Both the position numbers and the translations under genes were made by a program. 64,000 nt of DNA, taken from positions 337,997-401,996 of the forward strand of contig MNCI01025089.1 in assembly GCA_015680685.1 (NCBI GenBank). The letters are read 5' to 3'. Every line of letters starts with the position of its first letter. Position 1 is the first letter of the stretch. Below, piece after piece: positions 24,232 to 35,011 of the stretch. Source of the stretch: Gnetum montanum (lineage: Eukaryota > Streptophyta > Gnetopsida > Gnetales > Gnetaceae). The notes below the pieces were generated by a model. That model was given only the letters and a program-made list of their open reading frames with translations. It had not been told where the DNA came from and ran no database searches.

Positions 24232-24303
24232 ATGGCTACGGAAGCTAGGATTGAAGCCATGGCAACGGAAATTGAAGCCATGGCTACGGAAATTGAAGCC
24301 ATG
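24232..24303 (+). repeat. 21-bp repeats at the candidate N terminus
   Basis: ATGGCNACGGAAATTGAAGCC is repeated: a diverged first copy from 24232 has an extra GAAGCTAGGATT form, followed by copies starting at 24259 and 24280, then ATG again at 24301. In frame this encodes M-A-T-E-I-E-A units, each starting with ATG, so several ATG codons could serve as the start. Confidence 0.8.
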
Positions 24304-25870
24304 CTCCGCCCTGCACAGGGGTATCCCCCTGCATCGTGAGAGTGCCCCACCAACTCAACAACAACCCCAACTTCGACCCCAACTTCAATCTCATATCTCA
24401 CAAAAGCAAGGCCCTTGAAAATGCGTTAAGCCGACATCCGCGGTATTTCCGCGAGGACTGCCGTTCTGTTTTGATTTCTCATGAAAAGGAAATTAAAGCA
24501 TACTACTCTCACGACTTTCATTTTGATGCAGGTGTCTTCGTTGAAGACGCTATTTTTATCATCGAGTTAGCCTTTGCTTTCGAAGGCCAGGTCAGCAATC
24601 GCTTCCATCCCCTCTTAGACCATAACATGTTGCACACATCCCTGGGTCTCCTAGCACGGAGAGATTTATTTAAACTGGAAAATCAGATTCCGTTATTTCT
24701 CCTACAATTCTTGGGCAAGGAGGCGAGAGGCCTACTTCCCGCTTTGCTCGTCTCTGCAGAGTCATTTCCAATTAAGACCGACTTCAAGCCCGAAGTGATG
24801 GATGAGGTTCCTCCGCGACACTTGTTAGAATATGTGTATTGCCGCGTAGTGAAATCCATGCGGTAAGTTCACTGACTCTGATTCACTGCACTTTATTTTT
24901 ATTATTTTATTTTATTCAATTTTGATTCCCCTGCAACTTACTTGCGGATATGTTTTTTATTGATCTTAAATTTAAACATAAGAAACAAAAGAAAAAGGTT
25001 AGCTGCCATTTTCTTTGGGTAAAAGTTTTGTATACCAAGTTTAGAACTAACTGTGCAATAAATAATGAGGGAATGCAATGTACGTCTTGTGGCAAATGCA
25101 GCACTAGTAGCGAAGCAGTGAGCAGCAGCGAATCCGGCAACGTGCATGATATGGAAGAAGTGAGCAGCAGCGAATCCGGCAACGTGCATGATATGGAAGA
25201 TCCCGGGAAGAAAAAGAGCAGCATCTGGACCAGCTGCATCTCGAAATTGTGTCTTCCAAAACGCAAAGAGAAAGTCGGGGAAAGCAAAACAAAGGAGGAC
25301 TGGGCAATTCCAGCAGCAATAGAGCTGCACAATGTAGGAATCGTTTTCCATGAATCACAGGAGCAGAACAGACTCTGCTTCGAAAAAGGGCGCCTGAATT
25401 TAAGGGGTCATCTCTATCTTCCAAAGTTGTGGTTAGATGACAGCTCGGAGGTGATGCTTAGGAACGTGATGGCATTTGAGGAATTTTGCGTAAACCCCGG
25501 CCAGCGCTTCTTCAATAAGTACGTCTGGCTTATGAAGCATCTCATCCACACTGAGGCGGACGCAGCTCTTCTGATCAAGCATGGTGTTATAACAAATGAT
25601 CTTGAAAATGAGCAGAGCGTTGCAAACCTTTTCCGCAGCATCACCATGTTTAGTACGGTGGATAATGTGCCAGAGATCAGTGAGCATATTGTGAATAAGG
25701 TAAGGAATTATTACCAGAACTTTCCCAGAGTGGCGCTTCACGAGTTCATTCAAGCTCGCTTCTCAAAGCCATGGCAAATCTGGGAAGCATTGCTGCACTC
25801 ATCTTACTTGTCTGTGCCATTCTTTCGACCATTTATTCTGCCAAGTCCAGGTGAATCCATCAGCTATTAG
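24232..25870 (+). CDS. DUF247-family plant protein, two exons, probable frame break near the start
   Basis: DUF247 proteins are plant-specific, usually 400-500 residues, often membrane-attached at the C terminus, with mostly unknown function. Exon 1 gives 'CIVRVPHQLN' (family N-terminal I-RVP motif), 'FVEDAIFIIELAF' (family D.CFI.ELL) and 'RRDLFKLENQIPLFLL' (family DLLLLENQIPFFVL). Exon 2 (25102-25870) gives 'AIELHNVGIVF', 'LYLPKLWLDDSSEVMLRNVMA' in pieces, 'FEEF', 'LIHTEADAALLIKHGVI' and 'ARFSKPWQIWEALL'. The intron 24863-25101 joins the two frames correctly, for about 444 codons from the start of the open frame. That frame (open from 24297) has no ATG before the conserved motifs. The ATG at 24232 (MATEARIEA...) is in the next frame and stops at 24337-24339; one base missing near CCCCC (24325-24329) would connect them. 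So it is either a recent pseudogene, a sequence error, or there is an unseen upstream exon. The terminal membrane helix looks weak. Confidence 0.85.
24863..25101 (+). other. Intron of the DUF247 gene
   Basis: Donor CG|GTAAGT at 24863 and acceptor GCAG|CA at 25101 enclose 239 bp. It is a phase-2 intron: two bases (24861-24862) plus the first base of exon 2 complete an Arg codon, and the downstream frame then stays open to the TAG at 25868-25870. The interior is AT-rich, as expected of a plant intron. A pyrimidine tract before the acceptor is weak. Confidence 0.8.
25118..25201 (+). repeat. 42-bp in-frame tandem repeat in DUF247 exon 2
   Basis: Two head-to-tail copies (25118-25159 and 25160-25201) encode VSSSESGNVHDMEE twice, the second ending in D instead of E. 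They differ only at the last base. The repeat lies in the hydrophilic linker between the two conserved halves of the family and keeps the frame. Confidence 0.92.
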
Positions 25871-26399
25871 CATTACTCAAAATGTAGAAGTGTGTGTTTG
25901 TATTACTGTTAGTATCTTCGAACATTGATTTGTGTAATTTTTTGCGAGAACTATCATTGTACAAATGGAAAAGAACCTGTGGTAGGATATCTGAAACTGG
26001 TACATAGCATTTTCAAATATGTAGGATTCGGAATAGATTTAGACGGCTTGTAATTTGAACAATGAATATGAACTCGAAACCTAAATTGAGGTTTTATTAG
26101 GACCCAAAGATAAAAGATTTATTAAGCGGACAATTTATCTCTATCTACGTAAATTAAATATTAACCCAATAAAAATCGTATAAATCTTTTGCTTCAATAT
26201 TATATTTTTGCGTCACCTGTTCACCCTACAGGCAACTTAAAAAAAAATATTCACTTAGCAAAAAAATATTTAATTAATGTCAAGATTTTTATGAATCTGC
26301 ATCATGTTCCCCTTTCTATTATAAGATGAAGCAAACTCAAACAAAGTTTGCTCATAAAAATGCTACTAGGAATATAGGTGACAATTAGTGAACTTCTCT
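25871..26399. other. 3' flank of the DUF247 gene
   Basis: AT-rich and non-coding. It probably includes the 3' UTR. Near-consensus poly(A) signals such as AATGAA (about 26060) and AATAAA (about 26170) occur, but the region is too AT-rich to choose one. Confidence 0.45.
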
Positions 26400-28340
26400 G
26401 TTTAGCTAATTAACTTTGATTTATTCCAAATAAAATTTTTTCTTGCATTTTGCATTTAACTATAACTTTGTAAGAATACCACATTGAACCAACTTACCAA
26501 TATGCATTGAAATTTGGATTACTTTGTATATCTTCTAATAAGATATCTCAAGTCTTCAATGATTGTATCCCTTGAAAATGCCATTTGGGCTCTTTTGTGC
26601 CTTCAAGAATTACTTTAGAAAATTTGATTTGGTTTGTTTTTGCTAATTTGAGTATAAATAGAAAACTTGTAAATAGCCTAGATGAAGTAGATTATACTCT
26701 AATAAAAGCATGAAATTGGGTGTTTGTACTTTCACATTTAATTCATCAAGTCAAAATATCTTTTGTACTCAATAGTCATCCAATTTTTTGAACTAAGACC
26801 TAGTTTATTCCCCAAACTATGCACCCATATAATACAATAGGATAAATAATTGTGAAAGATTAAATTTTCTAATGTTTGAAGCTTAAAATCTTAATGTCTT
26901 ACATTTACTTTTAATTATATAGATAACATTTATTTCCCCTGCTATTCTTTTCTTAATACATTTATTTAATCTTTAATTATTCCTATATTGAAGACCCAAA
27001 TATTTAAAAGAGTCCACAATTTGTACATTTTAATCATCAAATTTGAAATTATACTATATGTTTCTTATGCCTCATATTGTCATTTTAGTTTTCTCTCCAT
27101 TAACTTGAAAACCAAAAAAAAAAATTGCAAAGTTGTTGTAAAATTTGTAGCATATTTAACATATTTGTCTTAAAAACTGATTTTAAAGCAACATCATTTG
27201 CATAAATAAGTAGGCTCACAACTTGAGAACTTATGTTTCTTATATGTCTATATTGTCCATTACACATCCAATCTTGCAACTCATTGATGAAGAGACCAAA
27301 GAGAGTTGGACATAAAAGATAAGCTTACTTCACCCTAATTTTTTATCAAAATTTAAAATATTTTTTTATTCACTATCTTTGAGCTTGATGTTAACTTTTC
27401 CATACAACTTTGAGTCATTCTTATGAGTTTTGAAGGACTTCTTTTATTTAGTTATAGCCATAATGTTTTTGAACTCACTAATCCATAAACTTTTGTAAAA
27501 TCTATAAAGAAAATAAATAATTTTTCATTAGGCATCTTTGCAAGTTTGATGCAATGTTTAAGAGTGACAAGAGGATCAACAGTAGAATAGTTCTATTTGA
27601 AACCTACTTGGTAGATTACCTTGACGTTATTTGTTTTTACACAATTACTTATTCTTTTATTGAGAACAATACCTAAAAGATTAACAAAAATACTACTTAT
27701 AAATATCACACTATAATTGTTTAAATTTCTTATGTTGCCTTATTATAAAGAAGCATTGCCTTATTGATCTTCCATCATTTAGCAAGGCTATCAATTGCAA
27801 CAACATTTATTTTTTCCCAATTTTTTGTGTGAAGAGATAAGTCTTGACTATTTTAACAATTCAACATATAAACCATTTGAATCTCTAGTTTTTCCACATG
27901 CTAGTTTGTTAATGTCATCTATAACTTCTTCTAGATTAAAATGTAGAGGAGTTTGGCAAAAATTGTGATACCAAACATATAATGTTCTCTTAAAAAAAGA
28001 ACATCATAAAATTCACAAACATCATTAAATTGACAATTTATATGGGTAGAAACTATACTTTGAATAAACTTCTAAAAATTCTTAGGTTCTTTTTTGATTA
28101 TATGGATAAACTATTCTTGTTATACTCTAACGAAACATTTTTTTTTCTTAATTTATAACAAGACACTTTACCTCTTAACCAAACAATCTATTTTTTCTCT
28201 GTTAGAAATTTTTATATCATTCCTAACTTAAATACAATCATCATCAAACCAATTCTTATCAGCTAGATGTTTGTGAGCATTATTAACCTACTTAGCTAAT
28301 TTAAGTAAAATTTCCTTCAAATTCTTACTATATCTATTAG
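26400..28340 (-). pseudogene. LINE (L1-type) reverse transcriptase relic
   Basis: Minus-strand translation, right to left. 'NWFDDDC' (about 28240) matches the NPWFDEEC stretch before LINE RT. 'AYLLCPTLFGLFINELQDW' (about 27260-27330) matches GCPLSPTLF.LFI.EL, the conserved non-LTR RT block with its fixed spacing. A decayed 'SLLICK*CC' stands where YADD should be (about 27200), followed by 'FGFQVNGEKTKM' (GL.VN..KTK) and 'QIVDSFKYLGLQ' (about 27000). Farther left are 'WHFQGIQSL' and similar C-terminal pieces. Every block has stops, and the catalytic box is not intact. The 5' and 3' ends are not defined. Confidence 0.72.
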
Positions 28341-28561
28341 AACTCTAATGATTTTATTACTTTTTATTTATTTCTTATGTTTGTAAATAATCTTAGTTCT
28401 TGAGAATTGTTTATTTTGTTTAAAACATCAAATTACATACTAATTTGTATAACAAATTCCAAATGATGATAATGGGATGCACAATTTATTTTGATAAAAT
28501 TTTCCTTTATTACATGAGAAATGTAGTAACTACTCTCTTTTATCAATAAGTTTTTTCTTAC

Positions 28562-29398
28562 TGATGAATCGCAGTTTGCCAAGCCTCGATATCGAGTATC
28601 GTAGTCTGGATATGATATCATAAAAATGATATTTTGATTCTTGTATTAGCCTATACATATAGCACTCATGTGCATAGGATGGAGGTCATTAGTTAGTCAT
28701 TAGGAGTCGAGAGACTTTTTGTTAATTTTCAGTTCTTTTCCCAAGTGCATGTCTACAGTGTGATGCTTGTAATTGTACAAAACCTTTGTTGGAGTGTGAC
28801 GTACTTGGACATGCACACAATTAGCAATAAAGATTGACATTACTCCATCATTACAGAATTCACTTAGCTTTTGATTATTTAATTGTTAATTAATTATTAT
28901 TGTTCACTTAGTTAACATTTCCTTTATCATCATTTACTATTCCTGTTGTTAATGTGGAATGATTAAGTCTTAATCACCAACATTTAAGTGTAACTATGTG
29001 GTAACCCAGTAGCATATTTAGTAGTACTTCAAGTAATGTGCACTTGGTAATCCTAGAAATAGTACACGAAGTCCAAGATGCATACAGATGATTAAGGAAA
29101 GATGCTTATTGCACTTAGGCTAGCTTATATCTTATTTCATAATTGCTTATTAACTTAATCAAGATTATTTCTCATTGTCTTTAGGAGTAGCATAGTGTTA
29201 GAAATCACATCATACACCTCACTCTAGACTAAACCATACGTGACAAAGAAAATACTAGTCCAGGTGGAAAGACAACGAACTGCGATCAACGTAAAACTAT
29301 CTAGATGCCACAACTAGTCCATCTAGGGAGTTCGATCGGATTGCATGTACATGCTTGTATTCGTATGGTTGAGCATAGGGGTACCTTAGTGCTCATCA
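28562..29398 (+). mobile_element. Solo LTR of the element A/B/C family, opposite orientation
   Basis: 837 bp, starting TGATGAATCG and ending GTGCTCATCA, flanked by a perfect target duplication CTTAC at 28557-28561 and 29399-29403. Its right end reads as the reverse complement of the starts of the other LTRs ('GGTTGAGCATAGGGGTACC' against GGTACCCCTA...CAACC). No internal sequence remains, so it is the product of LTR-LTR recombination. It lies next to the LINE relic. Confidence 0.92.
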
Positions 29399-29403
29399 CT
29401 TAC

Positions 29404-32342
29404 TATGTGTTCCATTGATTTTATTATGTACACTCAAAATTTAAGGTTACTAACACTTCTCTTCAAACCATTAAGAATTCATACATTTACATACATATTT
29501 TAAAGAATGGATTGTTTCTTCAACTTAATGTTCTAACTTACTTATTTGTAATTAAAATAAAACACATAATTCATGTCATTTTGTTGGAACAATCTTTTAA
29601 TGATGATTATATATTTACATCATCTACAATTCTATTAGTTCTAGCATGCACTTGGAGTCATTATTCATAATCCAATTTTCATACTCATATTGTGGATTTT
29701 AGTTTAGAAGAAGAATTGAACATCATAGAGCATAATTCAAAGTTATTTAAGGCCATATTTACATATGAAGATATAACAAAATGATATGAAGACATGAAGA
29801 GAAAGTCCAAAGATAAAGATCAAAAGAAGACAAGTTAAAACATTTTGTAACATAGAGACAAAAGCCATGTAATTTTCATTTGATTTTTTATACCATATAG
29901 GGAAAAATAGGAAAATTTAGTTATTTATATTTTATTAAATTATTGATGGATAGATAATAGAAAAATAACTCCAATCTCACATCTCCCTTCAATTTTCATC
30001 CATATTCTTATAAAAAAGTTCATGTTCCATCCAAAACTATGATAGCCCCATTAAATGCATATAAGTAGGTAGGCATATTATGTTGTATTTTGAATTAAAA
30101 AGAAGAAGATTAATTTGGTTGTAAAAATTTTCTAATATGTTCATCAATGTCATCATTCATCATCCATCATTACTTCATCAATAATTCAGTAACAGTTAAT
30201 CAACACCATTACTCTCTTTCATCAATTCATCCTTATTTGTTATTCTTTAAATTTATTATCAAAATTCAATAATTTATCAATTTTATTCATTAACATCATT
30301 TATAATTCTTCATCAAAAATCAAGTTTCAATATTGGTTCTTATTATAAGTGATCACATGTCAAGCATCCAAATTCAGAATCAACTTAATTAAAGTTTCAT
30401 TAGAGCTTGCAATTGGAAGTTAAGTTATCACATTCATTAAATCACTTTGATCCTATTAAAATCCATTTATTATTCATTGTTTAGTCATCATTACTATTAG
30501 ATTTCATCTTCATTTAGTTTCAATTTTATTTTTACATTAATTTAAAGTAATTTTCATTCAACATTTAGTCATCATCATTCATTTTACAATTTCAAAAAGT
30601 TGAATAGCTAGATTTAGGGATTTTCTTGAAAATAAATTTTTACATCAAACCAACTACAAAGGATTTGAAATTTTTTAAGGACNGCTAGATTTAAGGATTT
30701 TCTTGAAAATAAATTTTTACATCAAACCAACTACAAATGATTTGAAATTTTTGAAGGACATAGATCCTTCTAAGAGCTTTTCAATGAGCCTAAGATTAGA
30801 TCACAACTCATTTAAATGAAGAATTTATGACTCACTACTATTTCATCATGTACAAGGTTAACTAGCACTTAATTCGTGCAACTCATGTTCAATTAGCATT
30901 AAACTAGCATCCAAGTAGCATTTAGACAATTAGTTACTTTTTTGCATTTTCTTCACTTACACTACACTAGTGCACTCACACATGCTAAACTAATAGCTAA
31001 CATCAAGGTCATGCTTTTTCCTAGCACCTAACTACTATCCTAGTTAAGCTTTTCTTAGGTTTATTATTTCTTACCAAGATAATACCACGACCACTTACCG
31101 AGGTTGTGCTCTAGTTAAACCACTAGAGTTAAGCTAGTACTTTCCTCATACTTTGTAAATTCCATCATATATTAATCTATTGGAACTCACAAGCATCTAG
31201 TAGAGAACCTGCGATTGCTACCATGAGCTTCTAAGACTCATTTCAACATCGTGATCACTTGAAAATTATATATTCTCCATTGTGAAACTTGCTTTTATGG
31301 TTGTAAAAGTCCAATAATGGCATCAAAATTGCAAGAAAAATCCATGGAAGAGAGAAAGAGAATAATTATCCAAGGTGTAAGATGATTTATAATGGCACCC
31401 AAAATTTTAAATTATGGACACATTTGATCATGATGCTTCTAGATTCAAATGATGCTTGGAATTGTAAAACCAAGGAAAACAAAAATAAAAAAAAAATTTC
31501 AAGAACAAATTTAAAAAAAATAGTAAAAGAAGAAGAGATGGGAAAAGGTATTATTTGCAACTTAGTTTGTAGAAAGATCAAAAATTTGATTTAAATTTAA
31601 AGACCAACAAAGAAATATGAAAGTTCCTTTAAAAAAAATATCAACTTAAGAAGGGTTCAATTGAAAGCTAATAAGAGGAATCAAAGACATTAAAGAGGAA
31701 AGGAGGGTAAAGCCAAAATTAAGAAATAAAGAAGAAAAGTAAAATTTTCATATTGAAAGAAAAATCAAAGGCATAAAGAGAAGAGTCATTTAAGAAACAA
31801 ATGAAAGAAGGGCCAAGTTAAGAAAATATCAGTAATTCAAAAGGTAAAGGAAAGACGAATACAAAAGATAAACATTAAAAATTTTAAAAAAAATCACCTA
31901 GAAAAGAAGAGAAGCAAAGAACGGTCATACAAGAAGAATTAGGGTCAAATAAAAAAGGTAAAAAATTTAAAAAGCCTAGAAATCAAAGTTATTGCATAGA
32001 ATCAGTTTCCAAAATAAATTAATCTAATATAAAGAAGTCAAAAAATGAAAAGGTTCCTTCCAAAATAAAAAAGAAGTTTGTTCCAAATTTTGTGTAAAGA
32101 AAAAATTCTAGCCCTTAATGTCATGAAGTTAAAAATTAAAACCAATGAATGTTACAAGGAAAAAAAGATTATTGACAATGAAAAGAAGGCTATCACATGC
32201 CTCCATCTACTTCTTCAAGTGCAACAAGTCATCACTCATCAACATCAAAATGATGGAGAAAGAAAGAAGAAATTAATAATCAACAAACAACTGTAAGGGG
32301 CCAAGATTAATAATGAGAAAGTCAACTAATGAAGACCATAAT
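29404..32342. other. No gene recognised, 29.4-32.3 kb; low complexity
   Basis: AT-rich. At 30130-30590 it is dominated by CATCATT/ATCAAT-like short motifs. At 31330-32300 the plus strand is A/purine-rich with many AAGAA runs, which produce spurious Lys-rich or Phe-rich frames on the two strands (31382-31594 and its complement). No domain is seen. Confidence 0.5.
30607..30759. repeat. 76-bp duplication joined by an N
   Basis: Copies 30607-30682 and 30684-30759 flank the single N at 30683 and differ at three positions by eye. It looks like two overlapping contig ends (possibly two alleles) that were not merged, not a biological tandem repeat. Confidence 0.85.
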
Positions 32343-33153
32343 TGATTTATCATAAAAGTGCAAGTTTAGAAGGGCTAAGTCAATGTAGCTTCATCAACAT
32401 TGCTTAGTTGACTAAGCCTACACTACATTGATGTAGATACGTTGATCGAATCACAAAAGAATGGTTCACTTGTTGTGTTTATGCATTGTATGATCAATAG
32501 CTTTGCCAAAGTCTTGTAGTTTATTTTTGTAGTCTAGTAACAATCAATGAGTACCCATAGCATGAATTTAAGTTTACTATATTTCTTATTTAAGTGTCAT
32601 TTTACCTGGCCACAATTCTTGGCTAGTAATAAGATTGAGCTTGATTCATATTCATTACAACACTCTAACATTGAATAGAATTTACTTTCAATGCAATTTT
32701 TCTTTCATGTAATTAGCTTAATATTTACTATTTCCTCATACATAAAATTTAGTATAATAACTAGGATGAGTTTCAAGCATAAGTATGTATTCGCTTGGTA
32801 ATTCAAACATTAGGTACATGAGGTTAGGGCATGTACAAGAAGCTAGAAATAGACACTCATCACCCTAAGATAATTTAATATTTAATTTCATTATTAATTA
32901 GATAAAATAATTAATTTTATTTCCATTGTTTAGTTTAGTTCAAGGTCCTACTAACATCATTATCATATGCCTTAGATATACTTAACCATATATACTAAAG
33001 GCCACTATGAGTATAGCTAGGAAGATAATGACTTGCGATCTCACATTTAACTATCTAGATACTAATCTAGTCTAATTCATAAATTAAGATATTTTGTAAC
33101 AAAATACTTGTAAATTGTATGGTTGGACATTGTCAACACTCTCTCACTCATCA
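32343..33153 (+). mobile_element. Fragment D: 5' LTR of a related element, plus strand
   Basis: The right end 'CTCTCACTCATCA' at 33153 and the interior ('CCACTATGAGTATAGCTAGG' with 'GGTTGGACATTGT' near the end) match the reverse complement of the family LTRs. It is followed by a primer-binding-site-like sequence and a gag-like start, so it is a 5' LTR and not a solo LTR. The left boundary (TGATTT at about 32343) is estimated from LTR length only. It is strongly diverged. Confidence 0.6.
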
Positions 33154-33175
33154 TTAGTGTCCTTGCTAAGGATGG
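33154..33175 (+). promoter_or_regulatory. Primer-binding site of fragment D
   Basis: TTAGTGTCCTTGCTAAGGA directly follows the LTR end and parallels element A's site at 15 of 19 positions. Confidence 0.55.
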
Positions 33176-33286
33176 TGCTAGTGATCTAGATTAGTTATAC
33201 CATAAATAATTGTTGTAAAACTAGTAATAATTTATTGTTTAAGAAAACTTAAAATCTTAAGTCACACACACATCATTAACTAAGTT

Positions 33287-33319
33287 ATGACTTCTTCACA
33301 CCAGGTCAATAGCCCATTA
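33287..33319 (+). pseudogene. gag start of fragment D
   Basis: ATG followed by T-S-S-H-Q-V-N-S-P-L then stop, at the same distance after the primer-binding site as the MSSSH starts of A, B and C. Nothing gag-like can be followed beyond about 33320. Confidence 0.45.
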
Positions 33320-34105
33320 TGACTTATATAATTTTTTCTCTTGGAATCATTTTAAGTTTTGTTGCACTACTAGGGAGATGAGGCATATTTGGGTTTTGTA
33401 AAGTTTTTATATTTTATCTTATTATTTGAAAATAACTATGAATGTTACTTGTACCATCATTCAACTTTTATATCATTCAAATTTTATAATATAAAGAAAT
33501 TAAGCCTTTGGATTACATAATGCCTTTTGATTTTTTTTCTTTTTTAAAGCAAAATTTCATTTTTAAAAATGTTATATACTTTGAAACATATTATATTCTT
33601 ATTTCAAATTTTACTTGTAATCTTTGGATAAATCTTAAGTAGTCACAAACTTACTAGGTGAAGTTTCCTATATCATTAAAAGATGCTTCAATTATTTTGC
33701 ACCTAAAATAGCAGAACTTGGAAGTGGCTTTTATGAAAATGGTAGATGTAAGAGTTTTTATAATAGAGGAGATCGTGGAGAGGTCATGGAGAAAATAATA
33801 TGGAGAGTTTATATATCCCTTTGACTTCATTTGGAGCATGACTACTCTTGTCAAAGTACATGCAAATGTTACCACTACTATTTTGGATTCCAAATGAGCT
33901 TATATTTTATAGCTTGTTACTTTTTCTTTACAATGTAGAGTGCTACCAAGCCCCAATTTTACTATGATTGGATCTTTTAATCCTTCCATTTTTATTATTT
34001 TTTTCTCTTTTTGATCTATGTATTATTAGGGCTATATTTAGCACACTTGGATGGATTATGTCCACATGTATGTATCATTATGATTTTAATGTTAGTTAGC
34101 AAAAT
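33320..34105. other. No gene recognised between D and C
   Basis: AT-rich. A short stretch around 33650-33900 has some coding-like composition but no recognisable domain. It may be eroded interior of element D interrupted by the insertion of element C. Confidence 0.4.
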
Positions 34106-34110
34106 AATGG

Positions 34111-35011
34111 TGATAAGTGAAGAGTACCCATATGCTCAACCATATGAATCATTAATCATTCATGTGTGATTTAGTCGAATTCCATTGACTTCTTGTCTTC
34201 TAGCACACTAGCCTCTAGGAAGTGAACTTGTCGTAATAGTCATTCGTTGTCTTCCTAATTACACTTGTGATGTACAAATGTATGGTTAAGTGTAATCTAG
34301 GCATATGATTTTTATTATTTTGTGTTTTATGTTCTAGGTGCTTAAAATAGAGAAATTAAGTAATTTAATAGCTAATTTAATTTAACTAATTAATTAATCT
34401 CTAACTAATCCTAACATAAGTATCTAGTTCCACATTTTGTACACACTCTGAACAATATGATGCCACTAGGTTACCAAATGTTAAGCATTTTTGGGATTAC
34501 CAAGGATCATGCACATGCTTGAAGTGATTGTACTTATGTTCTTACTTAATTTCTATTTAACCTAGCTAGCTTAGTTTAGCTTAATTAACTTAATTACTTG
34601 AAAGCATTAAGTAAATTACATAAAACATTAAATGCATGAATAAAATATTTAATCTAGCCAAAGTGTTGTAAGGTTTATTAGAAAGCTTATCTTTATTGCC
34701 ACACATACTACCATGCTTAGGTACACCAATGCTCAAATAAACATTTGTATACTCAATGACTCTTACTACGGGCACTTGAGAAATATTCTAACTTTGGAGA
34801 AAAGAACCTGCAAGAGCTCTACTATTTTATGATAAGACTTGTTACCTAAACATGGCTGGAGAGCACATATTTATAGGCAAAAATTGACACTACATCAATG
34901 GGGCCACATCAACGCATCAAATGATGCATTGATGGGGTCTATTGGACGAGGCCTAATCAATGGGGCCTAGTCGATGAGGCCTAGTCAATGTAGCCCTTCC
35001 ATGATTCATCA
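34111..35011 (-). repeat. Left LTR of element C (possibly a solo-LTR remnant)
   Basis: 901 bp, TGATAAGTGAAG to GATTCATCA. It is flanked by AATGG on the left and TATGG on the right. The second is the same 5-mer with one change, as if this LTR alone had its own target duplication. U3 holds three tandem 14-mers of the GGCCTAGTCGATGA type (34950-34991); the right LTR has two. Confidence 0.85.

Noticed and set aside
24916-25424. Long minus-strand frames opposite DUF247 exon 2
   Set aside because: They are complements of a true exon; the Cys/Leu-rich proteins have no family, while the plus strand matches DUF247 throughout.
30130-30590. CATCATT-rich stretch considered as a CRISPR-like or minisatellite array
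   Set aside because: No constant repeat unit or spacing; simple low-complexity DNA in a plant nuclear context.
31382-32296. Lys-rich plus-strand frames
   Set aside because: Produced by A/purine-rich low complexity; the complement is open too and no motif is seen.
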